Under the pieces are notes generated by a model. It searched no databases. It saw nothing but the letters and a program-made list of their open reading frames with translations, and was not told where the DNA came from. A program made the position numbers and the translations under genes. This document shows, piece by piece, positions 25,619-35,299 of a stretch of 64,000 nt of DNA (its first letter is position 1; the number at the start of each line of letters is the position of its first letter). The DNA is taken from contig NZ_QVNU01000004.1 of NCBI RefSeq assembly GCF_003545715.1, positions 558,001 to 622,000 of the forward strand, written 5' to 3'. This DNA comes from Taibaiella koreensis. GTDB lineage: Bacteria > Bacteroidota > Bacteroidia > Chitinophagales > Chitinophagaceae.

Positions 25619-25831
25619 ATGAAACGCGCAAAGCAAAACAATAAGCTGAAGCTGGGGAAAGACGTAGTCGGCAGCCTGACCAGGAACGAACAAAATATTC
25701 TTTTGGCCGGCAAGGCCGCACTGTTAACTACGTCCTTTATGCAGTGCAGCGGTTTGACCTGTTGCCAGCCAACAAGGTATTGCTCCATAGGGGGCAGATG
25801 CCTTGAAGAAGGCGTTGAAAACCCGGAATAA
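25619..25831 (+). CDS. Class I lanthipeptide-like precursor peptide 2
   Basis: 70 residues from the ATG at 25619. The frame opens at 25562, but MKRAKQNNKLKLGKDVVGSL aligns with precursor 1 from its first residue. The leader has LLAGK instead of LLGGE at the expected cleavage site. The core carries TTSFMQCSGLTCCQPTRYC with five Cys in total. TTSF..CSG..CC is shared with precursor 1. It lies 92 bp upstream of the LanC gene and is likely co-transcribed with it. Confidence 0.78.
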   Translation: MKRAKQNNKLKLGKDVVGSLTRNEQNILLAGKAALLTTSFMQCSGLTCCQPTRYCSIGGRCLEEGVENPE

Positions 25832-25923
25832 GCTTACCTATCTAAAGATCCCGGCGATCTCCGGTTGCCGGGACTCTTCTACAAGCCGGGATAGCTTCAT
25901 CTATTGCGACATCCCCGGAACGA

Positions 25924-27135
25924 ATGTACCTGCATACCGCCACTGTAAAACAGGATAAAATGATCGATACTCTTAACAACACGAAACTAGCGCGTATCAA
26001 CGAAGTGCTGGCTGCGACACAACCCCTGCATCATGGTTTTCTCGGAGGCACCCTGGGACTATTGTATTACTACTATTATGCTGCAGAAGCGTTGCAGGAC
26101 GAATCGCTTTATGATAAAGCCGATGTGCTGATCGAACAGGTATTTGAAAACCTGAACAACGACAGTAGCCTGCTGTCGGGCTATGCCTTTAGCGACGGCG
26201 CCGCAGGCCTGGGTTATGTGCTCAACAACCTGCAGCAGAACGGCCTGCTGGAGTTTGATGTTGAGACCGAGCTGGCCGGTATTGACCGGTATATCTTTGA
26301 TTCGGCGTTGGATCATATCGCCCAAACAGAGGTGGATTACCTGCACGGCGCTATGGGCGCGCTCCACTATTTTTCTTCCAGGCTGCAAACACCGGTGATC
26401 AACCAATATGTCAATGATCTCACAGCAGCATTCTGTGCTGCTGCCATCTCTCATGGCGATGGCATTTACTTTTTGAATTTCAGCCTGGAACGCCTTAACG
26501 ACAAAAAGATCGACCTGGGCCTGGCGCATGGTCTTCCCGGCCTTTTGCTGCTGCTGATTAATGCCTGGCCGCATCTAAAGGATAAAGAACAGGTAGCAAC
26601 GATCATAAAACGGGGCATTTCCTTTATCCTGGAGCAGGAGCAACCCGCTTCCTTATCGACAGAGGAATATTCTGCCTTTCCCTGTTACCTGGAGCTGGAT
26701 CCATACCAATCCGTCCGCATAGACCGGCTGGCTTGGTGTTATGGCGATCTCAATACGGTACTACTTTTATACCGTGCCGGCAAGCTGCTGGGAACAGATG
26801 CCTATACCAATATTGCCGACCAGATAGGATTGGCATCAGCCAACCGGAAAAGTGAAGAAGCCACCTTAAGTAAGGATACTCATTTTTGTCATGGCAGCGC
26901 CGGGCTGGCACAGTTTTACAAATGTTTATACCAGGAAAGCGGCAACCCGGCCTATCTTGATGCTTACCATTTTTGGATTGGTGTTACTATGGATCTTATT
27001 GATCAGGAAATAGAAAAGAAGCAATATGCGACTAATCCCGTAAGCATACTGGAAGGTTGGCCGGGAGTAGCGCTTGTGCTTACGGAGTATATTACCGACC
27101 GGCCTATGAATTGGCCCAAAGCCTTTCTCTTATAG
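25924..27135 (+). CDS. LanC-like lanthionine cyclase
   Basis: 403 residues. The LanC alpha-toroid is indicated by repeated GxxG segments (LHHGFLGGTLGLLY, SDGAAGLGYVL, YLHGAMGALHYF, GLAHGLPGLLLL) and by the zinc ligands Cys272 in WCYGD and Cys322-His323 in FCHGSAGLAQ. LanC enzymes add Cys thiols to dehydrated Ser/Thr in class I lanthipeptides; all zinc residues are present, so it should be active. Two precursor genes lie just upstream. No LanB dehydratase, protease or exporter is adjacent. An alternative start is MIDTLNN at 25960. Confidence 0.87.
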   Translation: MYLHTATVKQDKMIDTLNNTKLARINEVLAATQPLHHGFLGGTLGLLYYYYYAAEALQDESLYDKADVLIEQVFENLNNDSSLLSGYAFSDGAAGLGYVLNNLQQNGLLEFDVETELAGIDRYIFDSALDHIAQTEVDYLHGAMGALHYFSSRLQTPVINQYVNDLTAAFCAAAISHGDGIYFLNFSLERLNDKKIDLGLAHGLPGLLLLLINAWPHLKDKEQVATIIKRGISFILEQEQPASLSTEEYSAFPCYLELDPYQSVRIDRLAWCYGDLNTVLLLYRAGKLLGTDAYTNIADQIGLASANRKSEEATLSKDTHFCHGSAGLAQFYKCLYQESGNPAYLDAYHFWIGVTMDLIDQEIEKKQYATNPVSILEGWPGVALVLTEYITDRPMNWPKAFLL

Positions 27136-27339
27136 TCAACAATACACCCCATAACCGCCAGCTTACAGGATCATGAGGGAACATGAGTATTCCTTCACTC
27201 CATCTTTTTTCCCGTCGCACGGCACAACATTGTGTGTAACCTTATGATCCGGAATTTTCCCCCAGCCCCGCCTGCATAGGCCGGGGCATTTGCATTAAGC
27301 TACTCCCTGAAAAGAAAAACAAAGTGTTTTTATATTATT

Positions 27340-27474
27340 GACCGTCCGCTTGTAGGAAACCAATTAATTCCGGTCCTTGAGCCAGTCGAAAGGGCAACGA
27401 TGCAATGGTGCTTCGACAGGCTCAGCAACCGTTACCAAGACGAATTTGACTCATGTTTCCCTATCGGGATAGTT
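27340..27474. mobile_element. MITE-like element, copy D (135 bp)
   Basis: Left end GACCGTCCGCTTGTAGGAAA (diverged); right end in reverse complement AACTATCCCGATAGGGAAAC. The interior contains TTGAGCCAGTCGAAAGG and the partly complementary GCTTCGACAGGCTCAGCAAC, which form a hairpin, and it resembles copy C. It lies in the 517-bp gap between lanC and the LytTR regulator. The same gap has a GC-rich hairpin at about 27265-27287 (GCCCCG...CGGGGC) that may end the lanC transcript. Confidence 0.5.
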
Positions 27475-27652
27475 AGTTTTACATTTAACAACAAGCACCA
27501 GACAGGGGCGGTTCTCCGGAAACGGTATCGTCGATATAAATGGGAATGGCACGGGCTATATCCCGATAAGCTTTTATCTTCACGTGGCAAACGGCAGGCA
27601 GTCGTTTCAAAGGAAATACCCTTCCCTATCTCGTTCATTAACCCTATAAGGT

Positions 27653-28366
27653 ATGATCCATTGCCTGATAATAGATGATGAGCCGGCGGCAATCGATGTG
27701 ATCGCCGCGTATATAAACGAAGTCCCTTACTTTGACCTGGCGGGCGCAACCCGGAATCCCCTGGAAGGGTTGCAGCTCATCCACGAGCGGCAGGTAGATC
27801 TGCTGTTTCTCGATATCGAGATGTCGGAGCTGACAGGATTGGAACTGATGCAAGCCATAAACGGCAAATGCAAAGTGATCTTCACCACGGCACATGATCG
27901 CTATGCCCTGGATGGCTTTGAGCTCGATGCGATCGACTATCTCCTGAAGCCCGTACACTTTCCCAGGTTCCTGAAAGCAGCGCAAAAGGCCAGGGATATC
28001 CTGGATCCTTTAAAAAAAGAGCAAGCCGAGCCGGACTTTATCATCGTCCAGGGCGATAGCAAGGGAAAGTTGATCAAGATCGACATGGCAGACATCGATT
28101 ATATCGAAGGTATGCGCAACTATGTCGCTATTGTTTGCGGGGCTACCAAGGTCCTATCGCTGATGAACATGAAGGACCTGGAAGAGAAGCTCTTTAAAAA
28201 GAATTTCATCAGGGTACATAAATCCTATATTGTACCTGTTGCCAATATTGCCTCGGTGGAAATGAATATTATCCGTTTGAAACGGAACAGCAAGATAGAA
28301 ATTGTAGTCGGCAATGCTTATAAAGCGGGATTTCTCGAAATGATGCGGGCAAATATGATCTCTTAG
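27653..28366 (+). CDS. LytTR-family response regulator (orphan)
   Basis: 237 residues: receiver domain (MIHCLIIDDEPAAIDVI, phosphoacceptor in LLFLDIEMSE, YLLKPVHF) then a LytTR domain (IDYIEGMRNYVAIVCG, FIRVHKSYIVPVANI). No histidine kinase gene adjoins it, so the partner is elsewhere. It is downstream of the LanC locus but separated by an inverted-repeat element; regulation of that locus is possible but not shown. Confidence 0.92.
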   Translation: MIHCLIIDDEPAAIDVIAAYINEVPYFDLAGATRNPLEGLQLIHERQVDLLFLDIEMSELTGLELMQAINGKCKVIFTTAHDRYALDGFELDAIDYLLKPVHFPRFLKAAQKARDILDPLKKEQAEPDFIIVQGDSKGKLIKIDMADIDYIEGMRNYVAIVCGATKVLSLMNMKDLEEKLFKKNFIRVHKSYIVPVANIASVEMNIIRLKRNSKIEIVVGNAYKAGFLEMMRANMIS

Positions 28367-28566
28367 CGCCTATAGCCATCAGGCATTTTATAAATTGATT
28401 TTCATTCTTTTAAAATAAGAAACAACCAGTCATGTATCTGAATATATTCCTTATTAGTTACCAGTTAGTCTATACCCTGAAACCGGTATTTCCATAAATT
28501 TCAGAAATATCACCTGGTACAATTGCCAAATCCCGCCGTCTGTCAATCTAGAACAATTCATAAAAC

Positions 28567-29970
28567 ATGAAAACAACTATTTTACTGACGGCTCTATTGG
28601 CCGTCGGTTTTGGACAGGCAACCGCGCAGCACAGCACAGAAATTGAAAAACGGATCGGGAAGCATCAGGCTTTTATTGATCGTCTGCTACAGGCACAAAG
28701 TAACAATGCCTCCTCACAAAAACCGACCGGCATCGCGCATCGTGTGGTTGCAACAACGACATACACCGAAGCCGGACTTTTTGACGATTCAACAGCATAC
28801 CGCTATTCCGGGTCGCGGGGATCGAAGTTTAACTATAATGACGCTTACGGATACCGGCGCTCCTTCCAGGACGACCAGGGACCGACTTTGTCTGCACCGG
28901 CGGCACCGACAAGCCTGCCCGACAGTATTAAGTACATTTCAGAAGGCTTTACGCGATTTGAAGTGGCCAGCTATCGCCCGGATAACAAAATGAGCCAAAC
29001 CACCTCACATGCCGATATTCAGGCCTCCCGCCAGGTCAATGCCTATAATGCCCAGGGATACCGGGTACTGTCGTATTCCCTTGAAAGCAACGATAACGGC
29101 AGCCACTACGATACGTTGCAGAAAAGAACATTTACCTATAACAACACTTTTACCCGGGTGATGACCGACAGCATGTTTAACAAAATGGGTAGCACTTACA
29201 GGCTATATGGCACTTACAGGTATTACTACAACAGTGGCGATAAACTGGACTCCATGGTCTCCTATGGAAACCCGCTCAGCCCTGCGCTAAAGGTCGGGAA
29301 GATGACGTTCTATTACTACCCTGGCGGGGAGCTGATGAAGACGACCATGGAAGACTTTTCTCTTCCCGATGTAAGGATTATTTCCGTAGATTCCATGGGC
29401 TACACTACTGGCATTCCTTATACCACTTTCCACTCAGGCCTGATCAAGCTGATGCAGACCGGAATGCCGGATGACATATTCGGTTCTACCTGGATCAATT
29501 ACCCCGGAACAAACGGTTTACCAGATTCTGCTCAATTGTACGACTACAATCCAACGACAAGCAGCATGCAGCTCAAAGATGTGGGTGTATATCGGTATAC
29601 AAGCTTCGGCGAACCGGATAGCCTGCTGGTTTATGGAGCCGGTGAACATGCACCCAGACGCAGCATCAAATACTATTACGAATCCTACGAAACTACCGTC
29701 TCGATAAAACCCATTGCCGCCAGCAAGGATTTCAGCCTCTATCCCAATCCCTTTGACAAAAGCATTACTATCGACTGGAAAGGGAAACAGGGAGAGCAAG
29801 TTGCGATATCCCTTACCGATATGATTGGACGGGAGGTGTTGCGCACAGGCCTGAAATTGAACACAGGGCCTAACGGCCTTAACCTGCCCCACTTAAATCC
29901 GGGCGCTTACATCCTGCTAATCAGGGATGCCGCGGGCAAAACATGGAGCAGTAAAGTGATCAGGCAATAG
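28567..29970 (+). CDS. Secreted protein with type IX secretion sorting domain
   Basis: 467 residues. A signal peptide (MKTTILLTALLAVGFGQATA) is followed by a Tyr/Ser/Asp-rich body with repeated RYYYNSGDKLDS-like and FYYYPGG-like segments that resemble RHS/YD-type text. The C-terminal 80 residues (FSLYPNPFDKSITIDW, GAYILLIRDAAGK) are a type A T9SS sorting domain, which is removed on export to the cell surface. No enzymatic motif was recognised. A strong terminator follows. Confidence 0.83.
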   Translation: MKTTILLTALLAVGFGQATAQHSTEIEKRIGKHQAFIDRLLQAQSNNASSQKPTGIAHRVVATTTYTEAGLFDDSTAYRYSGSRGSKFNYNDAYGYRRSFQDDQGPTLSAPAAPTSLPDSIKYISEGFTRFEVASYRPDNKMSQTTSHADIQASRQVNAYNAQGYRVLSYSLESNDNGSHYDTLQKRTFTYNNTFTRVMTDSMFNKMGSTYRLYGTYRYYYNSGDKLDSMVSYGNPLSPALKVGKMTFYYYPGGELMKTTMEDFSLPDVRIISVDSMGYTTGIPYTTFHSGLIKLMQTGMPDDIFGSTWINYPGTNGLPDSAQLYDYNPTTSSMQLKDVGVYRYTSFGEPDSLLVYGAGEHAPRRSIKYYYESYETTVSIKPIAASKDFSLYPNPFDKSITIDWKGKQGEQVAISLTDMIGREVLRTGLKLNTGPNGLNLPHLNPGAYILLIRDAAGKTWSSKVIRQ

Positions 29971-29986
29971 ACCCGCACTATCTTTT

Positions 29987-30024
29987 GCAACGCGCGACCC
30001 TAGCCGGTCGCGCGTTGCTTTTTT
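29987..30024 (+). terminator. Rho-independent terminator
   Basis: GCAACGCGCGACC, a short loop, then GGTCGCGCGTTGC and a run of T: a perfect 13-bp stem directly after the T9SS-cargo gene. Confidence 0.88.
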
Positions 30025-30058
30025 ACTGAGCATTAAATTGTTATTTTTTGACTAAAAC

Positions 30059-30406
30059 ATGCAACAAGGTTCACAAAACAGCTTAACTTCAAGCATGGTC
30101 CGGCAATGGAACAAATACAGACGGCATGCCGGTAATGCTTACCAGGTTTACCGCAGCAGGAAATTGCTGCTACCCATGCTGCGCGATGTATTTAAAGGAC
30201 GATACCGCCTTTCCTTTCTGACGATGCTGGCGGCACTGCTGTGTATCGCCTATATCTTTTCTCCCTTCGACCTGCTGCCGGATTTCATACCCTTTATCGG
30301 ATGGATCGACGATGGCGCCTGCTTTTGGTTATTGCTACAACAATTAAAAAAGGAAACGGCGCGTTATTATCTTTACAGGGAAGCCTCGGCGACAGTACAG
30401 CAATAG
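30059..30406 (+). CDS. YkvA-like DUF1232 membrane protein
   Basis: 115 residues. The DUF1232 signature YIFSPFDLLPDFIPFIGWIDD is present near residues 66-86 in outline, within a hydrophobic segment, so the protein is a small inner-membrane protein. Function of the family is not established. It is 28 bp upstream of the WG-repeat gene and possibly co-transcribed. Confidence 0.85.
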   Translation: MQQGSQNSLTSSMVRQWNKYRRHAGNAYQVYRSRKLLLPMLRDVFKGRYRLSFLTMLAALLCIAYIFSPFDLLPDFIPFIGWIDDGACFWLLLQQLKKETARYYLYREASATVQQ

Positions 30407-30434
30407 TAGCCGTGACCTCTGCAATCCGATAACC

Positions 30435-32681
30435 ATGATCCTCTGTTTGCGTGCGCTCATCATTTTCGTATGCTGTTTCTTTGCCCCGGCCTTGTCCTAT
30501 AGCAAGGCCTTACCCCGGCTGATCCCTTACCGCGAAGGCGACAGATGGGGCTATGCCGATACTACAGGCTTTATTCGAATCCGGCCGCAATGGCACAGCG
30601 CCGGGCTCTTCCACAACAATCGCGCTATTGTAACGGTACCAGGCAAGGAAAGAAATATCACCTTTTGCCTGATCGATACCAACGGGAATTACCTAATTCC
30701 GCCGGTCCGGCACTGGAACGGCACTTATGACGCGCTCAACAGCTACGATGCTAGGAAACATTGGGGTATGATCGACAGCACAGGTGTGCTGTTATTACCC
30801 TATGAATACGATGCGCCGCCAGCACCTATACGGCTTTATGGAGATGGCCAATCGCTGATCACGCTATCCCGGAAAGGAGTCCTGGGTATCGCCAGCCCAC
30901 ATGGAACGGTATTGCTGCCGCCTCTTTACCAGACCATCCTACCCGTTTATAACACCTCACAGCACCTCGCGATGTTGCTGGCGCAAAAAGGCAAGCAATG
31001 GTTGCTGATCAACGACAGTTTTGGGGAGGTGGCCGCACAGGTGTGCGACAGTATGTGGGTTATTGATGGTGCCAATGGCTGGATGGGCTTTGCACAAAAT
31101 GACCGCAGAGGTATTATCAGCAGGGATGGCCGCATCGTGGTGCCTGCAGCATATGAAGAAGCTGCGCCTATGAATAACAGCGCGGGCGGCGCTTATTTTC
31201 TGGTCAGAACCGCCGATGGGTATGGCGTGGTCGACGACAAAGGAAAGCGCATCATCGATACCCGCTACAAAGAGCGGCCTTCCCGGTATACCGACGGCAA
31301 TTTCCGTGTGGTGGAACCTGTAGGAAAAGACTACCGGGTATCCGTAGTCAGCCCCCAGGGCAAGGTATTGTTGCCGCCGGTACAAGGCGAAGTGCTCGTG
31401 TATCCCGATTCCGTTGTATTGGTTCGCTCGCTGGGCCTCGTCGATTCCGGCAGGCGCCATTACCTGCGTCAATCCATACAGCAACTGGATCCACTCACCT
31501 ATAAGCCCAGGGGACAAGCGCATTTCACTACAAAAAAAACGGACTGGGAATTCCCTTTTCTCCAGCCCCAGATGTGTGGTACGGGTGCTTATGAGAGCCG
31601 CGTACTGGAGCAATTGCGCCCCAAGTATTTTAAAAAAAACCAGTTTGCCGAATTTAAAGGATTTGATCACGGCGGCAGGTATTGGGCGGCTACCGGCTAT
31701 GTATTGCTCAACGATTCTCTTCGCTGCTATGCCGTGACCAGCAACAATGACGGCCGACCTTATACCGCAGTGGTCGACGAGAACAACCGTTTTGTCTTAG
31801 GCCCTTTCGAAGGAGGAAGCATCTATAGCGGCAACATCGCGCAAAACGAGCTGCTGGTACGCTATTCGGCTAATAATTCCTACATGTTGACCGACACGGG
31901 GTTCAGGCCGCTATCACCAAAGATACCGTATAAGATCAAGGTCGCGCTGCGCCGGATTGGTTCGCTACGTTACCTGGCCGAAGTACCGGAGCATGCTTAC
32001 CGGCCCGCGCCGGAAGTCCGGACAGCATTGCAGAAAGCACAGCGAAGGCAGGATAAGTCTCTGGCGATGGCCTATACCTCATACGTTATCGAGCGCATCA
32101 TCGACGATACAGGCGCCTGTGTACGGGCGCTGGAACCTTATTGGATACAAGGTGTTTGCGATAGTGCCGGAGCCTGGAAGCAAATGGGCGGGAACGATCG
32201 CCTGCTGCTGGTTACCGATAGCAATCTTACGCAGGGTATTCTGGACCCGGATGGTGCCATCATGTATCCTCAGTTGAGCTTTCATTATGCAAGCTTAGCT
32301 ACAGGAAGCCACTTGAACATAACCGCAGGTAATCAGACGCCACTATTCCTGGCCACTGATAGCGCAGGCTATTGCGGCCTGGTCAATACAAAGAATCAGA
32401 TCGTCTATCCACAAGTCAGCTTTCATCACCGCAAAAAGGTAAAGCTATGGGACTGGAACCTCGTGTTTTTTCCGGATGAGCAGGCACTGGTTGATAGCCT
32501 TAACCAGGCCCTGATACCCGGTGCATCGGAGCTTCGCATTGCCAATGCAACATCGGACAAGATACTTGTGCAAAGTACCCAAAACATTGCCGGGCTCTAT
32601 ACCTGTTCTTACAAAGATTCGTCCGGACAATACTTCCAGGTCTATATTGATCGTAACGGGCGTGTCTACGGAAAAGACTAA
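30435..32681 (+). CDS. WG-repeat (KWG) exported protein
   Basis: 748 residues. A signal peptide (MILCLRALIIFVCCFFAPAL) is followed by WG-type beta repeats in the N-terminal 330 residues (DRWGYADTTGFIRIRPQW, KHWGMIDSTGVLLLPYEY, GYGVVDDKGKRIID) and further degenerate ones near the end (GYCGLVNTKNQIVYPQ). WG repeats form blade-like scaffolds of unknown ligand specificity. It overlaps no gene and ends 20 bp from the convergent desaturase gene. Confidence 0.83.
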   Translation: MILCLRALIIFVCCFFAPALSYSKALPRLIPYREGDRWGYADTTGFIRIRPQWHSAGLFHNNRAIVTVPGKERNITFCLIDTNGNYLIPPVRHWNGTYDALNSYDARKHWGMIDSTGVLLLPYEYDAPPAPIRLYGDGQSLITLSRKGVLGIASPHGTVLLPPLYQTILPVYNTSQHLAMLLAQKGKQWLLINDSFGEVAAQVCDSMWVIDGANGWMGFAQNDRRGIISRDGRIVVPAAYEEAAPMNNSAGGAYFLVRTADGYGVVDDKGKRIIDTRYKERPSRYTDGNFRVVEPVGKDYRVSVVSPQGKVLLPPVQGEVLVYPDSVVLVRSLGLVDSGRRHYLRQSIQQLDPLTYKPRGQAHFTTKKTDWEFPFLQPQMCGTGAYESRVLEQLRPKYFKKNQFAEFKGFDHGGRYWAATGYVLLNDSLRCYAVTSNNDGRPYTAVVDENNRFVLGPFEGGSIYSGNIAQNELLVRYSANNSYMLTDTGFRPLSPKIPYKIKVALRRIGSLRYLAEVPEHAYRPAPEVRTALQKAQRRQDKSLAMAYTSYVIERIIDDTGACVRALEPYWIQGVCDSAGAWKQMGGNDRLLLVTDSNLTQGILDPDGAIMYPQLSFHYASLATGSHLNITAGNQTPLFLATDSAGYCGLVNTKNQIVYPQVSFHHRKKVKLWDWNLVFFPDEQALVDSLNQALIPGASELRIANATSDKILVQSTQNIAGLYTCSYKDSSGQYFQVYIDRNGRVYGKD

Positions 32682-32701
32682 GGGGAAAGTACAGAATAGG
32701 A

Positions 32702-33820
32702 TCAGGCCATTTCGACCAACGGCCGCTTCTGTATTGCCACCGGGTTTTCGGGACGCTTACCTAGCTCCCTGAGGAAACGGAAGTGAGAATTGATAGCGCT
32801 CATCATGTTGGGCATACTATGGTATGCAATATCAAACTCCCTGCACTTCGCTTCTACGATCTTGCTCAGCGCGGGATAATGCACATGGCTGATCTTGGGA
32901 AACAGGTGATGCTCGATCTGGAAGTTGAGTCCGCCAACAAACCAGGAAATGATTTTGCTTTTGCGGGAGAAGTTGGCCGTAGTCTTGATCTGGTGGATCG
33001 CCCATTCGTTTTCGATATGCTTGAAATCGGAAGCATCTACAAATTCAAATTCGGTTTCTTCCACCACATGCGCCAACTGGAACACGATCGTGAGGGTAAA
33101 GCCCATGGCTGCATGCATACACAGGAACCCTACAAGCCAGGGCAACCAGCCTACCAGTACGATAGGTATGGCCATATAGAATACGACATACAGTAGCTTA
33201 CTTACCCAGAAGATGATATGCTCTTTGCGATCCATCTTGGGCATGGGTGTGGTGTATACCTTTTGCGTGGCATATTTTACCGGATCGGAAACAAATACCC
33301 AAAAAATGGAGGCCAGCATATAAAGAAAAGGCAGGTAAATGTGCTGGAAACGATGCGCAGGCACCCAGCGTTGCGTGTTGCACATGCGGATGAAAGGACT
33401 GCGTGCAATATCATCGTCCACACCATCCACATTGGTATAAGTATGGTGAATAATATTGTGCTTCTGCTTCCAGAAGAAGGCATTGCCCCCGAGCGCGTTG
33501 AGCGTAAGCCCCATTAGCTCATTTACCCATTTTTTGCTGGAATAGCTGCCATGGCAGCCGTCATGCATTACGTCGAAGCCGATTCCTGCAATCACCAGGC
33601 CCAAGGCCAGGCAGCACAGGATACTTACCAGCGCAGGTAGTGTGGCCAGCAGCAAGGTAAGATACAGGGATATGGCCGAACCGATAAGCACAAGCGTCTT
33701 CAGATGTAATTTCCAGTTACCGGTCTTCTTCAATTGCTGAGTGACGAAATAGTCCTCAACAGCCTTCTTTAACGACGGAAAGAACACTGCGTTCTTGTTG
33801 TTATAAGTTACTTTCGGCAT
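32702..33820 (-). CDS. Membrane fatty acid desaturase (linoleoyl-CoA desaturase-like)
   Basis: 372 residues with the three His boxes of acyl-lipid or acyl-CoA front-end desaturases: HDGCHGS, HNIIHHTYTNVDG and QIEHHLFP. The Gln at the start of the third box is typical of front-end (delta-5/6-type) enzymes. Several hydrophobic segments flank the boxes (LYLTLLLATLPALVSILCCL). By family it introduces double bonds in membrane fatty acids using di-iron and an electron donor. It is transcribed alone. Confidence 0.92.
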   Translation of the reverse strand: MPKVTYNNKNAVFFPSLKKAVEDYFVTQQLKKTGNWKLHLKTLVLIGSAISLYLTLLLATLPALVSILCCLALGLVIAGIGFDVMHDGCHGSYSSKKWVNELMGLTLNALGGNAFFWKQKHNIIHHTYTNVDGVDDDIARSPFIRMCNTQRWVPAHRFQHIYLPFLYMLASIFWVFVSDPVKYATQKVYTTPMPKMDRKEHIIFWVSKLLYVVFYMAIPIVLVGWLPWLVGFLCMHAAMGFTLTIVFQLAHVVEETEFEFVDASDFKHIENEWAIHQIKTTANFSRKSKIISWFVGGLNFQIEHHLFPKISHVHYPALSKIVEAKCREFDIAYHSMPNMMSAINSHFRFLRELGKRPENPVAIQKRPLVEMA

Positions 33821-33892
33821 TGACTTGAGATTAAAAAAAATATTAAAAATATACAGCTACGCCTGCCGGCGCATGTCTCCAAATGAAACGGC

Positions 33893-33900
33893 CAAAGTTA
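33893..33900 (-). promoter_or_regulatory. Candidate -7 box of the desaturase gene
   Basis: TAACTTTG on the minus strand, 73 bp upstream of the desaturase start, matches TAnnTTTG. No clear TTTG at -33, so support is weak. Confidence 0.35.
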
Positions 33901-34006
33901 CGAAAAAAAGGGGAAACAGGAACAGGGAAAGCAACCCATACATTTGTTTAAAATTGAATAAAATAAATCACCAGGATTAACGTTAATTTGCAAAAACCAC
34001 CGAATT

Positions 34007-35071
34007 TTGCTCCGTCTTCTTACCCTTTTGCTGCTCTGCAGCCTCCTTACCTTGAGCGCTTTATCGGCCAGCGCCAAAAAACAAATTTTCTGGACCATAA
34101 CCCCTACCGACACGCTTAGTGGCAACATAAGCTTCGGCTCGGTGCGGGTAATTGATCAGCGGGAAGACAAAAGCAATCTCGGCACTGTGCTGGGTTGGGG
34201 CAAAAAAGGTGTCCTCACTGCGGATAGTCTCCCGGTTGCTTTGAAGCACATGATCACAACCATGTTACGAACGGCGCAGCCCAAAGCGGAGCAGGAGCTG
34301 CTCGTTGTGGTTAAAGCGATAACATTGACCGACTTTATCAAGACAGTCCGTACCGTGGGCTCTGTCTACCTGAGAATCGATTGGTACCTGGGACAACAGG
34401 ACCGCTATGCGCTGGCCCTGCAGACGGATTCGCTGTACGAATTCCCGGCGCCGTCTCCTATAGATCTGCTGGCCGATTTTTTCTTAACCGAATCGGTGAA
34501 GGAAGCCGCAGCGCTGGCGCCGCCGGCGGCTTACACCCTTAGGCTGCCGGAGCTGCTGGCAACCGAAGAGCAGGTAAGGGCGCAGCAACCCATATACAAA
34601 GCTGCACCGGGTAAAGGCATTTATTATACACAGGAGCAATTCCGGAGCAACAGCCCGCAATCGGCCGATTTCATATACAAGCATTATACCGGGAGTCTTT
34701 ATCTGGATGAATTTTACCTGAAGAACGAAAAAGGTAAACGGGGCCGCAACCTGGCCGATACAGCTTATGCCATATACAATGGTGAAAAGTGGTTCCGCCC
34801 TTATACCGAAACGGACTTCAAAGAGATGAAGCGTGCTGGGAACGATTTCTATTACTACGCCATTCAGAAAGGTATCCACATAGAAGACTACAGCGCTGTA
34901 GCCGGTGCTGGCGCTTCCGGCGGTATATTGGGTACATTGATCAGTACAGCAGCGGCAAAGGCAATGCAAGACCGGCAATACCGCAAGCCTATCCCTATGG
35001 CAGATGCCTTGTACCGCATGCGTATCGATCCCGTAACCGGCAAGGGAAAAAGAGTAGAGCGCCTGCAATAG
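34007..35071 (+). CDS. Exported protein of unknown function
   Basis: 354 residues starting with a TTG codon. No ATG lies between the upstream in-frame stop at 33959 and this point, and MLRLLTLLLLCSLLTLSALS gives a good signal peptide. The middle is mixed alpha/beta. A Gly/Ala-rich helix-like segment (AVAGAGASGGILGTLISTAA) occurs near the C-terminus. No family was recognised. It is divergent from the desaturase gene and followed by 228 bp without a gene. Confidence 0.7.
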   Translation: MLRLLTLLLLCSLLTLSALSASAKKQIFWTITPTDTLSGNISFGSVRVIDQREDKSNLGTVLGWGKKGVLTADSLPVALKHMITTMLRTAQPKAEQELLVVVKAITLTDFIKTVRTVGSVYLRIDWYLGQQDRYALALQTDSLYEFPAPSPIDLLADFFLTESVKEAAALAPPAAYTLRLPELLATEEQVRAQQPIYKAAPGKGIYYTQEQFRSNSPQSADFIYKHYTGSLYLDEFYLKNEKGKRGRNLADTAYAIYNGEKWFRPYTETDFKEMKRAGNDFYYYAIQKGIHIEDYSAVAGAGASGGILGTLISTAAAKAMQDRQYRKPIPMADALYRMRIDPVTGKGKRVERLQ

Positions 35072-35241
35072 GATCAATACCTTTACCCGCACGTATCGCG
35101 GCGGATCAGTATAAATTCGTTTGCAAGGGATACGAACAGAAATCCTTCCATAAAGTATTTCGCCTCCGGATAAAAGAAACGTATAAATACTACCTGTAGA
35201 AATCGGGTAGTTTTACGCGTGTATGATCTGTACAATCGTTC

Positions 35242-35249
35242 TAATTTTG
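35242..35249 (+). promoter_or_regulatory. Candidate -7 box TAATTTTG
   Basis: TAATTTTG fits the Bacteroidetes TAnnTTTG box, 51 bp before the ATG of the 161-residue unknown protein. A -33 TTTG is not clear. Confidence 0.4.
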
Positions 35250-35299
35250 AAATGAGGGTAAACGAATAATCAATTTTACCATCACTAAAAAACCAAACG

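Noticed and set aside
27400-27678. 92-residue plus-strand frame before the LytTR regulator
   Set aside because: It starts inside the inverted-repeat element and overlaps the regulator start; chance frame.
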